A DNA stretch of 64,000 nucleotides from an uncultured Marinobacter sp. (GCF_947488835.1 NZ_CANLBK010000003.1:424109-488108); one strand, 5' to 3'; positions 42,492 through 51,848 are shown, counted from the first letter of the stretch. Notes: generated by a model from the letters alone, not told the origin. Numbers and translations: made by a program.

Positions 42492-42917
42492 ATGTCAGAT
42501 GCACTGCAGGTTTTTTTAAAGAGTGATTTGGTTCCTGGTTTGAATAATGCGGTTTTGAGATTGCAGGAAAAAGGCTTAAAGCTGGAAGAGTGGAAGAAAG
42601 CTTCGTCATTAACAGATGTTGATGGATTTTGGCCAGGAAAACTCAATGGAGAAGATGCAGGTTTTGAATTCTCTATTGACGAAGTTGACGATGATGACCT
42701 TGAAGCCTGGGATGTAGAGCAGAGTCAGCTTGAAGGTCGAGATCTAATGATGGAGCTCTGTTATTACACCGAAATGGATTTGGCTGCAGCGGTTTTGTTT
42801 ATCTCCTTTATTTGTGAATCGTGTAATGGAATTACATTTGATGAAAACGATGAGCTGACTGTAACGGCCGCCAATTTAAAGCAGTGGAGAGAGGCACTGC
42901 TAGGGCAGATCCTTTAG
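42492..42917 (+). CDS. Hypothetical acidic protein in the toxin-immunity island
   Basis: A 141-residue acidic protein with a DEVDDDDLEAWDVEQ stretch in the middle and no signal peptide or membrane helix. It starts 2 bases after the preceding gene and is AT-rich like it. Family not recognised. Its size, acidity and place among RHS-linked genes suggest an immunity or accessory protein; this is inference. Confidence 0.6.
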   Translation: MSDALQVFLKSDLVPGLNNAVLRLQEKGLKLEEWKKASSLTDVDGFWPGKLNGEDAGFEFSIDEVDDDDLEAWDVEQSQLEGRDLMMELCYYTEMDLAAAVLFISFICESCNGITFDENDELTVTAANLKQWREALLGQIL

Positions 42918-42969
42918 AGTAAATTGTTAAATAACCTGTTTTTACCCTCCCGATCGGAGGTAAGAAACG

Positions 42970-44148
42970 ATGAGCCTTGCACTTCCAAAAGATAAAGGCC
43001 TTGGCTACAAAGTTCCCGCAACACTGGCCAAAAAGCTCGAAAGGAAGTTCTCGCTAACGAGTGAAGCGTGTCTGGATAATGCTGTGTGTCTGGCCAACTA
43101 CCTGTTTGCTTTGGGTGAAGTAGATCAGGCACGTGAGCTTCTCGAAAGCTTTGTTTTTGATGTACGGTCTGTTGAAGGACGCCGAGACCTTTGGGGGTCA
43201 GTGGGCCATGGGCTGATTTTGCTGGCTCACATTTACCGGACAAGCGAGCCCGATAAAGCATCCCGTATTATTGCGGCGTTGGATGAGGACGATTTTTATA
43301 CGTCCGCCATGACCAGGTACGAGATCTTTCAGAGCGATTTTAAGAGCCATCAGAATATTATGGACTACGCTTTCACCGAGACTCCCAAGTATAAATGCGA
43401 AGTCATCGGGCAGGAGGCGTTAAACTTTCTCTACTTCCATGAAATGATCCCGGTTACCCGGGAACCCCTACCCGCTGACTTCGCAGATACCTTGCGAGGC
43501 CTTATTGATGATTGCTATCACCATCTACGAGAAGCTCTGGCTGAATCCCGGGTGAAGGGGCGTAAGCAGTCGGGAGCGAAAGCCTCGGCTCTGTCAGAGG
43601 CAAAGCAACATGCGGATGCGACGGTGTTATTCTCCGGTCAATTAAGCATCAACTATGGACAATTTTATGTGGATGAGGTCACTCCACAAAACGAAGGCGA
43701 CTACCTGTTAGTTGAGCGGGCCTTCAGCGGTCAGGCTAATGGGCTATGTGGTGGAGCCCAGAAAGGAAAGCTCTTTCTGGTGGCAGGCCCGCAGACCGGA
43801 GCCATCTTGATCGATGTGCTCCTGCATTCGTCGAAACCTCCAGTGGATGAGACGTTTGAAGACGCCGTCGAGTGCAGCATGCAGGTACCGGAAAACCAAA
43901 CAGGCCTGTGTTCATGGGCTCACGAAGAAACCTATACCCTGGATCTTCCCCCTGGAAGTTATCGGGTGCGCTGCAGCATTTCCGGAATGGATCGAGATTA
44001 CGCCGAAGATGATGAAGATGTGGATGTGCCAATATCCGGCCAGCGATACTTGCTGCAATTCTGGCCAGCCTCCGCGGCTAAAGACCAAATTCTAAAGGTA
44101 GGTAGCGAAACAGCTGCCTATTGGCACGGCACGCTAGAAACCGATTGA
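42970..44148 (+). CDS. Two-domain protein: helical domain fused to a ComJ-like beta domain
   Basis: A 392-residue cytosolic protein. The N-terminal half (about 1-195) is helical (LAKKLERKFSLTSEACLDNAVCLANYLFALG) and closely parallels the separate 200-residue protein encoded at 44508. After a Lys/Ala/Ser linker, the C-terminal half (about 215-392) is beta-rich, with LSINYGQFYVDE and YTLDLPPGSYRVRCSISG. That half resembles the ComJ family, whose founding member inhibits the DNA-entry nuclease NucA; the resemblance is judged by eye and weak. A GGAGG site precedes the ATG. The base composition is GC-richer than the two genes before it. A nuclease-inhibitor or immunity role is inferred. Confidence 0.6.
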   Translation: MSLALPKDKGLGYKVPATLAKKLERKFSLTSEACLDNAVCLANYLFALGEVDQARELLESFVFDVRSVEGRRDLWGSVGHGLILLAHIYRTSEPDKASRIIAALDEDDFYTSAMTRYEIFQSDFKSHQNIMDYAFTETPKYKCEVIGQEALNFLYFHEMIPVTREPLPADFADTLRGLIDDCYHHLREALAESRVKGRKQSGAKASALSEAKQHADATVLFSGQLSINYGQFYVDEVTPQNEGDYLLVERAFSGQANGLCGGAQKGKLFLVAGPQTGAILIDVLLHSSKPPVDETFEDAVECSMQVPENQTGLCSWAHEETYTLDLPPGSYRVRCSISGMDRDYAEDDEDVDVPISGQRYLLQFWPASAAKDQILKVGSETAAYWHGTLETD

Positions 44149-44194
44149 GCGCCTGAACCAGGGGGTGCAGGCTGATCTCGACGCTGAGGTTCTT

Positions 44195-44503
44195 ATGAGT
44201 GTTGTCATTACAATAACCCAAGTTGACTGCCGTAAAGCCGATATCGTGGAGACAGTGGTTTTAAGTCTCGAGGCGCCGAACGAAGGAGAGCGGTTTGAGG
44301 TTACCAAAGATAATTTGATTATTTTTGGCGGAGTATACGAATTTCAGCTTTCGGTATCCTGGGTGAATATGGCGGTGAGTTTCTCACTGATAAACGAAAG
44401 CGATGCTGTGCTCCGGTATGGCGGTGTAGTGACCGGAAACACACACTTAGACGTTTCGCTTGGCGCGGGTCAGTTAGTTGAAGTGCTGTTGGAAGTGAAA
44501 TAA
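44195..44503 (+). CDS. Hypothetical small beta-rich protein
   Basis: A 102-residue protein of alternating hydrophobic strands (VVITITQVD, VVLSLEAP, YEFQLSVSW, VSFSLINE, HLDVSLGAGQLVEVLLEV). ATG 44195 is chosen because GAGG lies at 44186-44189; a GTG at 44165 would add ten residues. The next gene starts 4 bases after its stop, suggesting co-translation. Family not recognised. No signal peptide. Confidence 0.6.
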   Translation: MSVVITITQVDCRKADIVETVVLSLEAPNEGERFEVTKDNLIIFGGVYEFQLSVSWVNMAVSFSLINESDAVLRYGGVVTGNTHLDVSLGAGQLVEVLLEVK

Positions 44504-44507
44504 GAAG

Positions 44508-45110
44508 ATGAGCATAAGTATCCCGGCTGATCTTGCCGGACCAAAAACGGTTGTAAGCCTCGCCAATTCTTTGCGTAAGCGCTTTGACCTGACTCGATCC
44601 GGGGATCTTGAAAAGGCGATTGAATTGGCGTGCTGCCTTCAGGTACTAACGGCCCGGGCTAACTTTGTGCGTTATATGGACAGCTTTATTTACGATATTC
44701 CATATAAGAGCAACAGCTACGCATGGGGGCACAAATGCGACGGTTTGGCGCTATTGGCCTACGATGCGGACTCCCACAGCGACGACTCCCTGCGAACAAA
44801 AGCACTTGAAATCATCACCAGTAAGAATTTTGACGCGAATGACCTGGGTTGGCTGCTGGAAAACGCTCGGGGTGAGATAGAGGCTGACAAAGAAGAGCGT
44901 GAAGGTGCCGAGCTGTTAGCGCAAGCGGGAGAGGTGCCGGACCTCACTGTTAAGGAAAAGCAGCAGGGTCATTATTCGAGAATAGTGCTCTTTGCGTACT
45001 ATCACCAGCTACTGAAGGCCTTCATACCGGATCTGGCTGTGAAGGAAGTTGAAGAGCTGGCTGTGTTGATTGAGCGCGAAAGGTGGAGCCTCAGGGAAAT
45101 GTTGAGCTAG
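44508..45110 (+). CDS. Hypothetical helical protein, paralogue of the N-terminal domain at 42970
   Basis: This 200-residue protein shares pattern and order with the first half of the 392-residue protein upstream: SLRKRFDLTRSGDLEKAIELACCL versus KLERKFSLTSEACLDNAVCLANYL, a later SF-(I/V)-(Y/F)-D-(I/V) motif, a W-G-H/V-G-H-G-L-LLA region, and a closing YYHQLL / RWSLREML versus YFHEMI / YHHLREAL. The two genes therefore arose by duplication, one of them then gaining or losing a C-terminal domain. The function is unknown; the location suggests immunity. Confidence 0.6.
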   Translation: MSISIPADLAGPKTVVSLANSLRKRFDLTRSGDLEKAIELACCLQVLTARANFVRYMDSFIYDIPYKSNSYAWGHKCDGLALLAYDADSHSDDSLRTKALEIITSKNFDANDLGWLLENARGEIEADKEEREGAELLAQAGEVPDLTVKEKQQGHYSRIVLFAYYHQLLKAFIPDLAVKEVEELAVLIERERWSLREMLS

Positions 45111-45162
45111 TGCGGAAGTACGAGGGAACGTAGATCAATAGTCAAATGCTGACCGGATAGTT

Positions 45163-45507
45163 ATGAATAAGGACCTGTATTCCGAAATATTGAAGGCGCT
45201 TGTGTTGGCTGCGGAAAAATTCCCGGCTGGCAATGGTGATGTCTCTGAAGAAATTAAGGAGGATTTCGAAACAATCATCGACGAATGCGACATCAGTAGA
45301 TGGAGAGTAAATGTCGATGGATGCACTAAGGGCGTTGGCAATATTCTTTCTGATCTTGATGTGTCTATTAAAGAAGGCGACCGGCAGAAATGTGTCGAAT
45401 CAATCGCGATGTTGAGGTGTGCTATCGCGGATATAGCGTCAGCTTTTTCGAACGCGATGGACAGCATGGAAGGCCTTGTGGTTACTATTCGTGATGAAAA
45501 AGAATGA
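45163..45507 (+). CDS. Hypothetical protein in the toxin-immunity island
   Basis: A 114-residue helical, acidic protein (KALVLAAEKFPAGNGDVSEEIKEDFETIIDECD) with no signal peptide. Family not recognised. It is in line with the preceding and following small genes with short spacers and no strong ribosome site, which fits accreted immunity-type genes. Confidence 0.5.
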   Translation: MNKDLYSEILKALVLAAEKFPAGNGDVSEEIKEDFETIIDECDISRWRVNVDGCTKGVGNILSDLDVSIKEGDRQKCVESIAMLRCAIADIASAFSNAMDSMEGLVVTIRDEKE

Positions 45508-45559
45508 TAGATCGGATTGGCAGCTAAAATAAGAACGCAATGGAGCGCAGATTGGTTCT

Positions 45560-45925
45560 ATGAATTCTGATGAGTTCGGCTCATTGTGCACGCGTTTGAT
45601 AAACGAAGGCGCCGGCCGGCATACACAGGACACGATAGAGAAAATGCATGTGCTCTGTGATAAGCAGTGGCACACCTATGAGCTTCCATCGCCGGGAATC
45701 AGGAAGGCCACAGGCCATTGGGTGCACGAGTACCTCAATACCGCATCGCCTGATCCGGAACTCGCTGCAAAGGTTGTCTACTGCTTTGGCCTCAACAGGA
45801 AATTACTGGCGCAAATAATTGAATGTTATGGGGACTATGTAGATTTGAGCGAGTACGAGGAGGACTTGGAACACTCTGATGGGGATTTTGTCGATCCTTA
45901 CTGGACACTAAGAAAAGCTGAGTAG
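45560..45925 (+). CDS. Hypothetical protein in the toxin-immunity island
   Basis: A 121-residue acidic protein (ends VDLSEYEEDLEHSDGDFVDPYWTLRKAE) without signal peptide or membrane helix. Family not recognised. It is the last small gene before the amidase operon, so it marks the right edge of the island. Confidence 0.5.
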   Translation: MNSDEFGSLCTRLINEGAGRHTQDTIEKMHVLCDKQWHTYELPSPGIRKATGHWVHEYLNTASPDPELAAKVVYCFGLNRKLLAQIIECYGDYVDLSEYEEDLEHSDGDFVDPYWTLRKAE

Positions 45926-46035
45926 ATGTAAGCTGTTTAACAACCTACTTGATGTGAGACCTGATGAAGGGCGCTGTTACCCGAAATGCACCGGATGAGC
46001 TAGAGTATTGCAAGGACGAGTGTGAAAGGAGCGAC

Positions 46036-47403
46036 ATGAAACAGCAGACTGATCAGGCCCCCCTAGAACTCAAAGATAGAAGCTTGTCATCTCTGCTGAC
46101 CGCATTGCAGCAGAACAAATTCAGTGCCAGCCAACTTCTTGAAAGCTGCCTCAGCAATATCGATCAGTTCGATGACCCTGCCAATCAGGTGTACACCGCC
46201 CGCTTTGATCGCACTGCCAGAGCTGAAGCCGCCGCTATTGATACACTGCAACAGGGCAGAGTGCCAATGGGGGAACTTGCCGGGCTACCCATTGCGCTAA
46301 AAGTGCTGTTCGATGTGGCTGGTGAGGTAACTCACTCGGGCTCAAAATGGTGGAGCCAGAAAGCGCAAAGTGATGCGTTGATTGTCTCCCGCCTGCGTAG
46401 GGCTGGAGCGGTTATTACCGGCCACACCAACATGACCGAGTTCGCCTACTCCGGGCTTGGGCTTAACCCCCATTACGGTACTCCCGCCAACCCTCTGGCA
46501 CCGGGCCGCATATCTGGTGGCTCATCCTCCGGAGCTGCAGCGGCGGTTGCCTTTGGCATGGCCGCTGCAGCCATCGGTAGCGATACCGGCGGGTCGGTGC
46601 GCATACCTGCGGCTTTTTGTGGTTTGGTAGGCTTTAAACCCACGCAAAGACGCATACCTCGTGATGGCGTATTCCCCTTATCGCAAAGCCTGGATTCTAT
46701 CGGTCCCATTGCCCGCACAGTTGGTTGCTGCGCGCGCCTGGATGCCGTTATGGCCGGCGAATCCAGGCAAAAGAACAACTCGGTAGATTTGCGCGGTCGT
46801 CGCTTCGTGGTGCCTGTTAACTACATGCTGGATGATATATCGCCGGGTGTTGCCGCTGCCTTTGCCGATAGCCTCCGCAAGTTGCGCGAAAGCGGTGCTC
46901 AGATTGTGGAAGTACAGATTCCTGTGCTGGATGCGTTGCCGGATCTTATGCTGAATGGCGGGCTTGCAGCAGCCGAAAGCTATCACGTTCACCGGCACTG
47001 GCTGCAGCAACGTGGAGACGAATACGACCCGCGAGTGCGGGAGCGCATGCTGCGGGGCGCGGGCATCAGTGCTGCGGATTATCTTGACCTGCTGCAGCGC
47101 CGGGTGGCTCTGAAAAAGCAGGCAGACCAATGGCTCAATGCCTATGACGGGCTTCTTGCACCCACCGTGGCTATCGAGCCACCCCTGCTTGCGGAGCTTG
47201 AGAGTGACGCGGAATACCTGCGCCTGAATCTGCTGGTACTTCGCAACCCCACGGTCGCGAACCTTCTCGACTTGTGTGCTATCACACTGCCGAACCACCA
47301 AGCCGGGGATCTGCCCAGCGGCCTGATGCTGGTTGGCCGGCATGGCTCAGACAGCACTGTACTGGGTGTCGCACAAGCGGTGGAACAGGTTCTGAAGCAG
47401 TGA
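46036..47403 (+). CDS. Amidase (amidase signature family)
   Basis: This 455-residue hydrolase cleaves a carboxamide bond of unknown substrate. The Ser-cisSer-Lys triad is visible: Lys89 in LKVLFD, Ser164 in SGGSSSGAA and nucleophile Ser187 in SDTGGSVRIPAAFCG. ATG 46036 is chosen because AAGGAG lies at 46026-46031; an upstream ATG at 45964 has no ribosome site. The stop overlaps the GTG of the KipI-like gene by 4 bases, so the amidase is coupled to it. Related enzymes are AtzE/AtzF-type amidases and the amidase part of urea amidolyase. It is not the GatA of tRNA-Gln synthesis: GatB and GatC are absent. Confidence 0.88.
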   Translation: MKQQTDQAPLELKDRSLSSLLTALQQNKFSASQLLESCLSNIDQFDDPANQVYTARFDRTARAEAAAIDTLQQGRVPMGELAGLPIALKVLFDVAGEVTHSGSKWWSQKAQSDALIVSRLRRAGAVITGHTNMTEFAYSGLGLNPHYGTPANPLAPGRISGGSSSGAAAAVAFGMAAAAIGSDTGGSVRIPAAFCGLVGFKPTQRRIPRDGVFPLSQSLDSIGPIARTVGCCARLDAVMAGESRQKNNSVDLRGRRFVVPVNYMLDDISPGVAAAFADSLRKLRESGAQIVEVQIPVLDALPDLMLNGGLAAAESYHVHRHWLQQRGDEYDPRVRERMLRGAGISAADYLDLLQRRVALKKQADQWLNAYDGLLAPTVAIEPPLLAELESDAEYLRLNLLVLRNPTVANLLDLCAITLPNHQAGDLPSGLMLVGRHGSDSTVLGVAQAVEQVLKQ

Positions 47404-48113
47404 TCCGGAAGCCTGTGCTCGAATCCGCCGGGCTGGACGGCTGGATTGTCCGGTTGTTTGAAACGATCGACGAGGGCAACCTGCCTTGGCTGTCTGCATT
47501 GTCACACAGGTGTGAACAGGCCTTTGGCGACGCGCTGATTGATCTGGTGCCTTCCTACACCACTCTTCTCGTTGTGTTTGATCCGATTACTTTATCGTCT
47601 TCAGAGGCCCGGGCCATGCTGTGCCAGGTATTGGTGGATCTTGAGCCGGATAGCGGCGTTCACGACGGGCAGGTACACGAACTTCCCACCTGGTACGACA
47701 TCAGCGTAGGCCCGGACTTGCCTAGGGTGGCGGACCACACCGGCCTGGCGGTTACCGATGTGATCGAAGTCCACAGCCAACGCACTTATCGGGTGTTTGC
47801 TCTGGGTTTTGCACCGGGCTTTGCTTTCAAAGGATTAATCGACCCTCGACTTGAATGCCCACGGCTTGATACGCCCCGCAAGCGAGTGCCGGCCGGCAGT
47901 GTGGCGCTGGCGGGCCGACAAACAGCCGCCTACCCGACAGACACCCCCGGAGGCTGGAACTTGCTGGGGCGTACCAGTGCCCGGTTGTTCGATCGGCAGC
48001 GTGAAGGGTTCAGCCTTCTGCGGGTTGGCGATCAGGTGCGCTTTGTTTCCGTCAGCCGCGAAACCTTTGAGCGTGAAGGTGGGAACAGCAAACCTATGGA
48101 GCTGGAATCGTGA
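47400..48113 (+). CDS. pxpB: KipI/PxpB family 5-oxoprolinase subunit B-like protein
   Basis: This 237-residue protein has the KipI fold landmarks: SYTTLLVVFDP, LPTWYDISVGPDLPRVA, VYRVFALGFAPGFAF-like (YRVFALGFAPGFAFKG), RVPAGSVALAGRQTAAYPTDTPGGWNLLGRT. GTG 47400 is chosen because it overlaps the amidase TGA (GTGA) and removes 42 residues of non-homologous reading. With PxpC and PxpA, PxpB forms an ATP-dependent 5-oxoprolinase; the B. subtilis homologue KipI inhibits a sporulation kinase. pxpA is not in the window, so the oxoprolinase call is open. Confidence 0.85.
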   Translation: MIRKPVLESAGLDGWIVRLFETIDEGNLPWLSALSHRCEQAFGDALIDLVPSYTTLLVVFDPITLSSSEARAMLCQVLVDLEPDSGVHDGQVHELPTWYDISVGPDLPRVADHTGLAVTDVIEVHSQRTYRVFALGFAPGFAFKGLIDPRLECPRLDTPRKRVPAGSVALAGRQTAAYPTDTPGGWNLLGRTSARLFDRQREGFSLLRVGDQVRFVSVSRETFEREGGNSKPMELES

Positions 48114-49087
48114 GCCACCGGGAGAAGCCGCAGCCAAGCATACAGGTGCTGCGCGCCGGCCCTCTGGCGCTATTGCAGGACAGCGGAAGGTTTGGAGTGC
48201 GCCATCTGGGCGTTACTCAGGGCGGCCCGGCCGATCTGTATTCCTGGGCTTGGGCCAATCACCTCACCGGCAACCCTTGGGGTACCGCCAATCTGGAAAT
48301 AACCTTCGGCGGCTTGCAGCTAGTGGCCGAAAGAGACCTGGACATCGCTATTGCCGGCGCCGATCTGGGGGCCACCCTCAACAATGAGCCTATTCCTTTG
48401 TGGCAGCGAGTGCGCTGGAAAGAAGGCGAGGTTCTGGCATTTGTCGCGCCGATCAACGGGCTACGCGCGTATCTGGCGGTATGCGGCGGCTTTGTCGCAG
48501 AGCCGGTTCTGGGGAGTGTGGCCAGCGTCGTCCGGGAAGAGTTGGGTGGGTTTAGCGGCAAGGGCTGCAAACTGGCTGAAGGAGATCAGTTATCTGTTCA
48601 CGCTGGCGGAAAGAATTGTGGCCAAGGCTCGATGCAGGCGCCTAAGGAGGCCAGACCTGATTTCAGCCAACCTGCTGTGCTGGACCTACTGCCGGGGGCG
48701 CAAATTGCTAATTTTACCGGCCGCAGCCTGTTTGACGCATTCAACACCTGGTGGCAGGTGGATGATCGCGCCGATCGCATGGGCGTTCGCCTGATCGGCC
48801 CCAAGCTGCACTGCAACATTCGTAGCCTGGTTTCCGAAGGAATCAACCTGGGCGGCGTGCAGGTGCCGCCGGATGGGCAGCCTATCGTGCTGCTGAACGA
48901 CCGCCAGACCATTGGCGGTTACCCCCGATTAGGTTCGCTATCGCCGCTGTCAGCCTCCCGGCTGGCCCAATGCTTACCGAAGCTGCCCGTGCGGCTGGTT
49001 GCCAGAGGGCACGAGGCTGCGCTTCGAGAGTACAGATCGTTCAGGAAACAGTTCGAGCCTGGGCGTGCCAGTAATGTTATGTTATAA
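48110..49087 (+). CDS. pxpC: KipA/PxpC family biotin-dependent carboxyltransferase-like protein
   Basis: This 325-residue protein has the KipA/PxpC landmarks IQVLRAGPLALLQDSGRFG, the GPAD motif in TQGGPADLYSWAWANHLTGN, and ISEGINLG-like VSEGINLGGVQVPPDGQPIVLLNDRQTIGGYP. GTG 48110 overlaps the stop of pxpB by 4 bases, so amidase, pxpB and pxpC form one translationally coupled operon. KipA also corresponds to the urea carboxylase carboxyltransferase half, which makes the pairing with an amidase notable. Confidence 0.85.
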   Translation: MSHREKPQPSIQVLRAGPLALLQDSGRFGVRHLGVTQGGPADLYSWAWANHLTGNPWGTANLEITFGGLQLVAERDLDIAIAGADLGATLNNEPIPLWQRVRWKEGEVLAFVAPINGLRAYLAVCGGFVAEPVLGSVASVVREELGGFSGKGCKLAEGDQLSVHAGGKNCGQGSMQAPKEARPDFSQPAVLDLLPGAQIANFTGRSLFDAFNTWWQVDDRADRMGVRLIGPKLHCNIRSLVSEGINLGGVQVPPDGQPIVLLNDRQTIGGYPRLGSLSPLSASRLAQCLPKLPVRLVARGHEAALREYRSFRKQFEPGRASNVML

Positions 49088-49116
49088 CGTGTTCGCTTAA
49101 AAACAGTATTTAGACG

Positions 49117-50145
49117 ATGACAAAGAATCAACCCATGACACACAACTCGACACTCATTCCCACGCACCTGGTGCTTGGCTTTCTCGGCGCCGGCAAAACC
49201 ACGGCAATCCTCAACCTGCTGAAGCAGAAACCGGAAGGCGAGCGCTGGGCGGTACTGGTGAATGAATTTGGAGAAGTGGGTATCGACGGGGCCTTCCTGT
49301 CCAATCAGGGCGTGGCGGTGAAAGAAGTACCTGGCGGCTGCATGTGCTGCGTTTCTGGGCTGCCTATGCAGATGGGGCTCAACAGCTTGATCAGCTTTTC
49401 ACGCCCTGACCGGTTGTTTATCGAACCAACCGGGCTGGGCCACCCGGCACAGGTGATCGAAACGCTGACCGGCGAGTTTTACAAGGATGTGGTGCACCTT
49501 TCGACGTCTGTTTGCCTGGTTGATCCGCGCCGGCTGGAAGACGAGCGTGTGCTTGCCAGCCGGCAGTTCCACGACCAGGTTGCAGTGGCGGATCTGTTGG
49601 TGGCGAGCAAGGCAGACCTGTGCTCGGGTGATCAGCTAGCAGGGTTCGACGCTTGGGCCAGCGATTGGCAACCGGCAAAGCGGCGCATCGGGCAGATCAG
49701 TGGAGGGCAGCTTCCCCTCGAATGGCTGGCAGGGGATTCCGATCGACTGCCCGCGCACTTTCCTGAAAGTCACCATCATCACCATCATGGAAAAGCCCTG
49801 GCAGAAAAACCCTCACTGGTGGAGGAACCCTGGCAGTCCTATTTCAACAAAGGTGACGGATTTACCAGCATGGGTTGGCGCGTTCACAAAGATTGGGTGT
49901 TTGATCCGATTGCGTTGCAAAGCCTGGCCAGTAATGGGGAGTTTGAGCGTTTCAAGGGGGTGGTACATACCAACAGAGGCTGGTGGATGTTCAATGCCGT
50001 GGAGGGCGCACTGACACTGCTGGAAACTGAGCCCGCGGATGAATCCCGGGTTGAAATTATCAGCCGCGCGCTGAAGCAAAATGATCTGGATCACGAACTC
50101 CGCAGTGCCTTGGTAGTACGGACATCTGCCAGTACTAAAGGATAG
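49117..50145 (+). CDS. CobW/COG0523 family GTP-binding metallochaperone
   Basis: This 342-residue G3E-family GTPase has the P-loop GFLGAGKTT (residues 21-29), NEFGEVGIDG, the metal-binding GGCMCC (a CxCC site), a guanine-specificity SKAD, and a His-rich run SHHHHHHGK at about residue 219. The C-terminal CobW_C part (RFKGVVHTNRGWWMFNAVEG) is complete. COG0523 proteins deliver metal such as zinc to client enzymes or respond to metal shortage. It follows pxpC by 29 bases on the same strand, so a metal-dependent client in that operon is possible. No Zur box was identified. Confidence 0.88.
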   Translation: MTKNQPMTHNSTLIPTHLVLGFLGAGKTTAILNLLKQKPEGERWAVLVNEFGEVGIDGAFLSNQGVAVKEVPGGCMCCVSGLPMQMGLNSLISFSRPDRLFIEPTGLGHPAQVIETLTGEFYKDVVHLSTSVCLVDPRRLEDERVLASRQFHDQVAVADLLVASKADLCSGDQLAGFDAWASDWQPAKRRIGQISGGQLPLEWLAGDSDRLPAHFPESHHHHHHGKALAEKPSLVEEPWQSYFNKGDGFTSMGWRVHKDWVFDPIALQSLASNGEFERFKGVVHTNRGWWMFNAVEGALTLLETEPADESRVEIISRALKQNDLDHELRSALVVRTSASTKG

Positions 50146-50250
50146 GGCTATCCTGTATCTTTGTCGCATTAACCGGCGCAGGAATGTCAAGGAAGATAAA
50201 GGCATGGCGCCATATACTGTTGTCGACCGCTAACATAAAAGAACCCCGCA

Positions 50251-51756
50251 ATGCCCACGACCGTTTTTTCCGCGTTTTCCAGTAACTTTCTTGGTAAGGC
50301 TCCCGTCTGGTACAAGCAGATTATTCTGCTGTTTTTGATCATTAACCCGATCGTTATGTATCTGTTAGGGCCGGTTTCTGCGGGCTGGTTGCTTATTGCA
50401 GAGTTTATTTTCACTCTTGCCATGGCGTTGAAGTGTTACCCGCTATTGCCCGGCGGTTTGCTGGCAATAGAAGCATTATTGATCGGCCTTACCACGGCGG
50501 ATGCGGTGTATCTGGAAGTGCTGACCAATTTCCCGGTTATTCTGCTGCTGATGTTTATGGTGGCAGGCATCTATTTTATGCAGGATCTGCTGTTGGTCGC
50601 ATTCACCCAGATACTCGTTGGGGTGCGATCCAAGTCCGCGCTCTCACTCATGTTCTGCATGTCTGCCGCAGTGCTGTCAGCGTTTCTGGACGCCCTCACA
50701 GTGACGGCGGTTATTATCAGCGTTACCGTCGGCTTTTACTCGGTTTATCATAAAGTTGCCTCGGGCAAGGGCTACCAGAGCAGCGACCACAATTCCGACA
50801 GTGATGACGAAGTCATCGAACTGCACCGAAACGATCTGCAAAACTTTCGGGCGTTTTTGCGCAGCCTGTTGATGCACGGCGCCATTGGTACTGCACTGGG
50901 TGGCGTTGCAACTATGGTGGGTGAGCCCCAGAACCTGTTGATCGCCAAAGTAGTGGGCTGGGACTTCATCGGATTTTTCCTGCACATGGCGCCGGTTAGC
51001 GTGCCCGTGCTGATAGCGGGGTTGGTAACCTGCTGGGTGCTTGAGAAAATGCGTTGGTTTGGTTATGGCGGCCGGCTTCCCAAACCGGTACGGCGGGTGC
51101 TGGAAGAGTTTGCGGATGAGGAACGTGCCAAACGCACCAAGGCAGATGAGGCCGCGCTTTGGGTGCAGGCGGCTGCGGCGGTGATTCTGGTGGTGGGCCT
51201 GGCCCTTCACTTGGCGGAAGTAGGCCTGATCGGGTTGCTCGTTATCATACTGATCACCTCGTTTACCGGTGTAACCAGCGAGCACCAGATAGGAAAAGCC
51301 TTTCAGGAGTCGCTTCCGTTTACGTCGCTATTGGTTGTGTTCTTTGCGGTGGTGGCGGTGATTCATGAGCAGCATCTGTTCAAGCCCGTGATCGACTACG
51401 TGCTGTCACTTCCGGAGGGGCAGCAGCCAGGCATGTTCTTTATTGCCAATGGCTTGCTTTCGATGATCAGCGACAACGTATTCGTCGCAACGGTGTACAT
51501 CAGTGAAATCAAGCAGGCACTGGATGCTGGCAGTATCAGTTATGAGCATTTCCAAAGTCTTGCTGTTGCCATTAACACAGGCACCAACCTTCCAAGCGTG
51601 GCGACGCCGAATGGTCAGGCAGCCTTCCTGTTCCTGCTGACTTCTGCTATTGCACCCCTGGTTCGTCTATCCTATGGGCGAATGGTCGTAATGGCGTTCC
51701 CCTATACGGTCGTGATGGGCGGTGTTGGTCTGTATATGGTCATTTATCATATTTGA
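50251..51756 (+). CDS. nhaB: Sodium/proton antiporter NhaB
   Basis: The 501-residue protein begins [28 protein letters not shown] and continues with about 12 membrane helices, including [25 protein letters not shown] and [16 protein letters not shown], both NhaB features. NhaB exports Na+ in exchange for H+ and is common in marine bacteria. A charged cytoplasmic loop ([18 protein letters not shown]) lies in the middle. It stands alone with no regulator. Confidence 0.95.
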   Translation: MPTTVFSAFSSNFLGKAPVWYKQIILLFLIINPIVMYLLGPVSAGWLLIAEFIFTLAMALKCYPLLPGGLLAIEALLIGLTTADAVYLEVLTNFPVILLLMFMVAGIYFMQDLLLVAFTQILVGVRSKSALSLMFCMSAAVLSAFLDALTVTAVIISVTVGFYSVYHKVASGKGYQSSDHNSDSDDEVIELHRNDLQNFRAFLRSLLMHGAIGTALGGVATMVGEPQNLLIAKVVGWDFIGFFLHMAPVSVPVLIAGLVTCWVLEKMRWFGYGGRLPKPVRRVLEEFADEERAKRTKADEAALWVQAAAAVILVVGLALHLAEVGLIGLLVIILITSFTGVTSEHQIGKAFQESLPFTSLLVVFFAVVAVIHEQHLFKPVIDYVLSLPEGQQPGMFFIANGLLSMISDNVFVATVYISEIKQALDAGSISYEHFQSLAVAINTGTNLPSVATPNGQAAFLFLLTSAIAPLVRLSYGRMVVMAFPYTVVMGGVGLYMVIYHI

Positions 51757-51848
51757 TGCCTTTTCACAGGGCATTGCTAATCTCATCTCAGGTAGTTTGA
51801 AAAGTCCGCATACCTTCAATATGTCGGCACAACCAACGTATCGTTACT

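Noticed and set aside
45964..46035. Upstream in-frame extension of the amidase.
   Set aside because: The 24 extra residues lack a ribosome site, whereas AAGGAG precedes ATG 46036.
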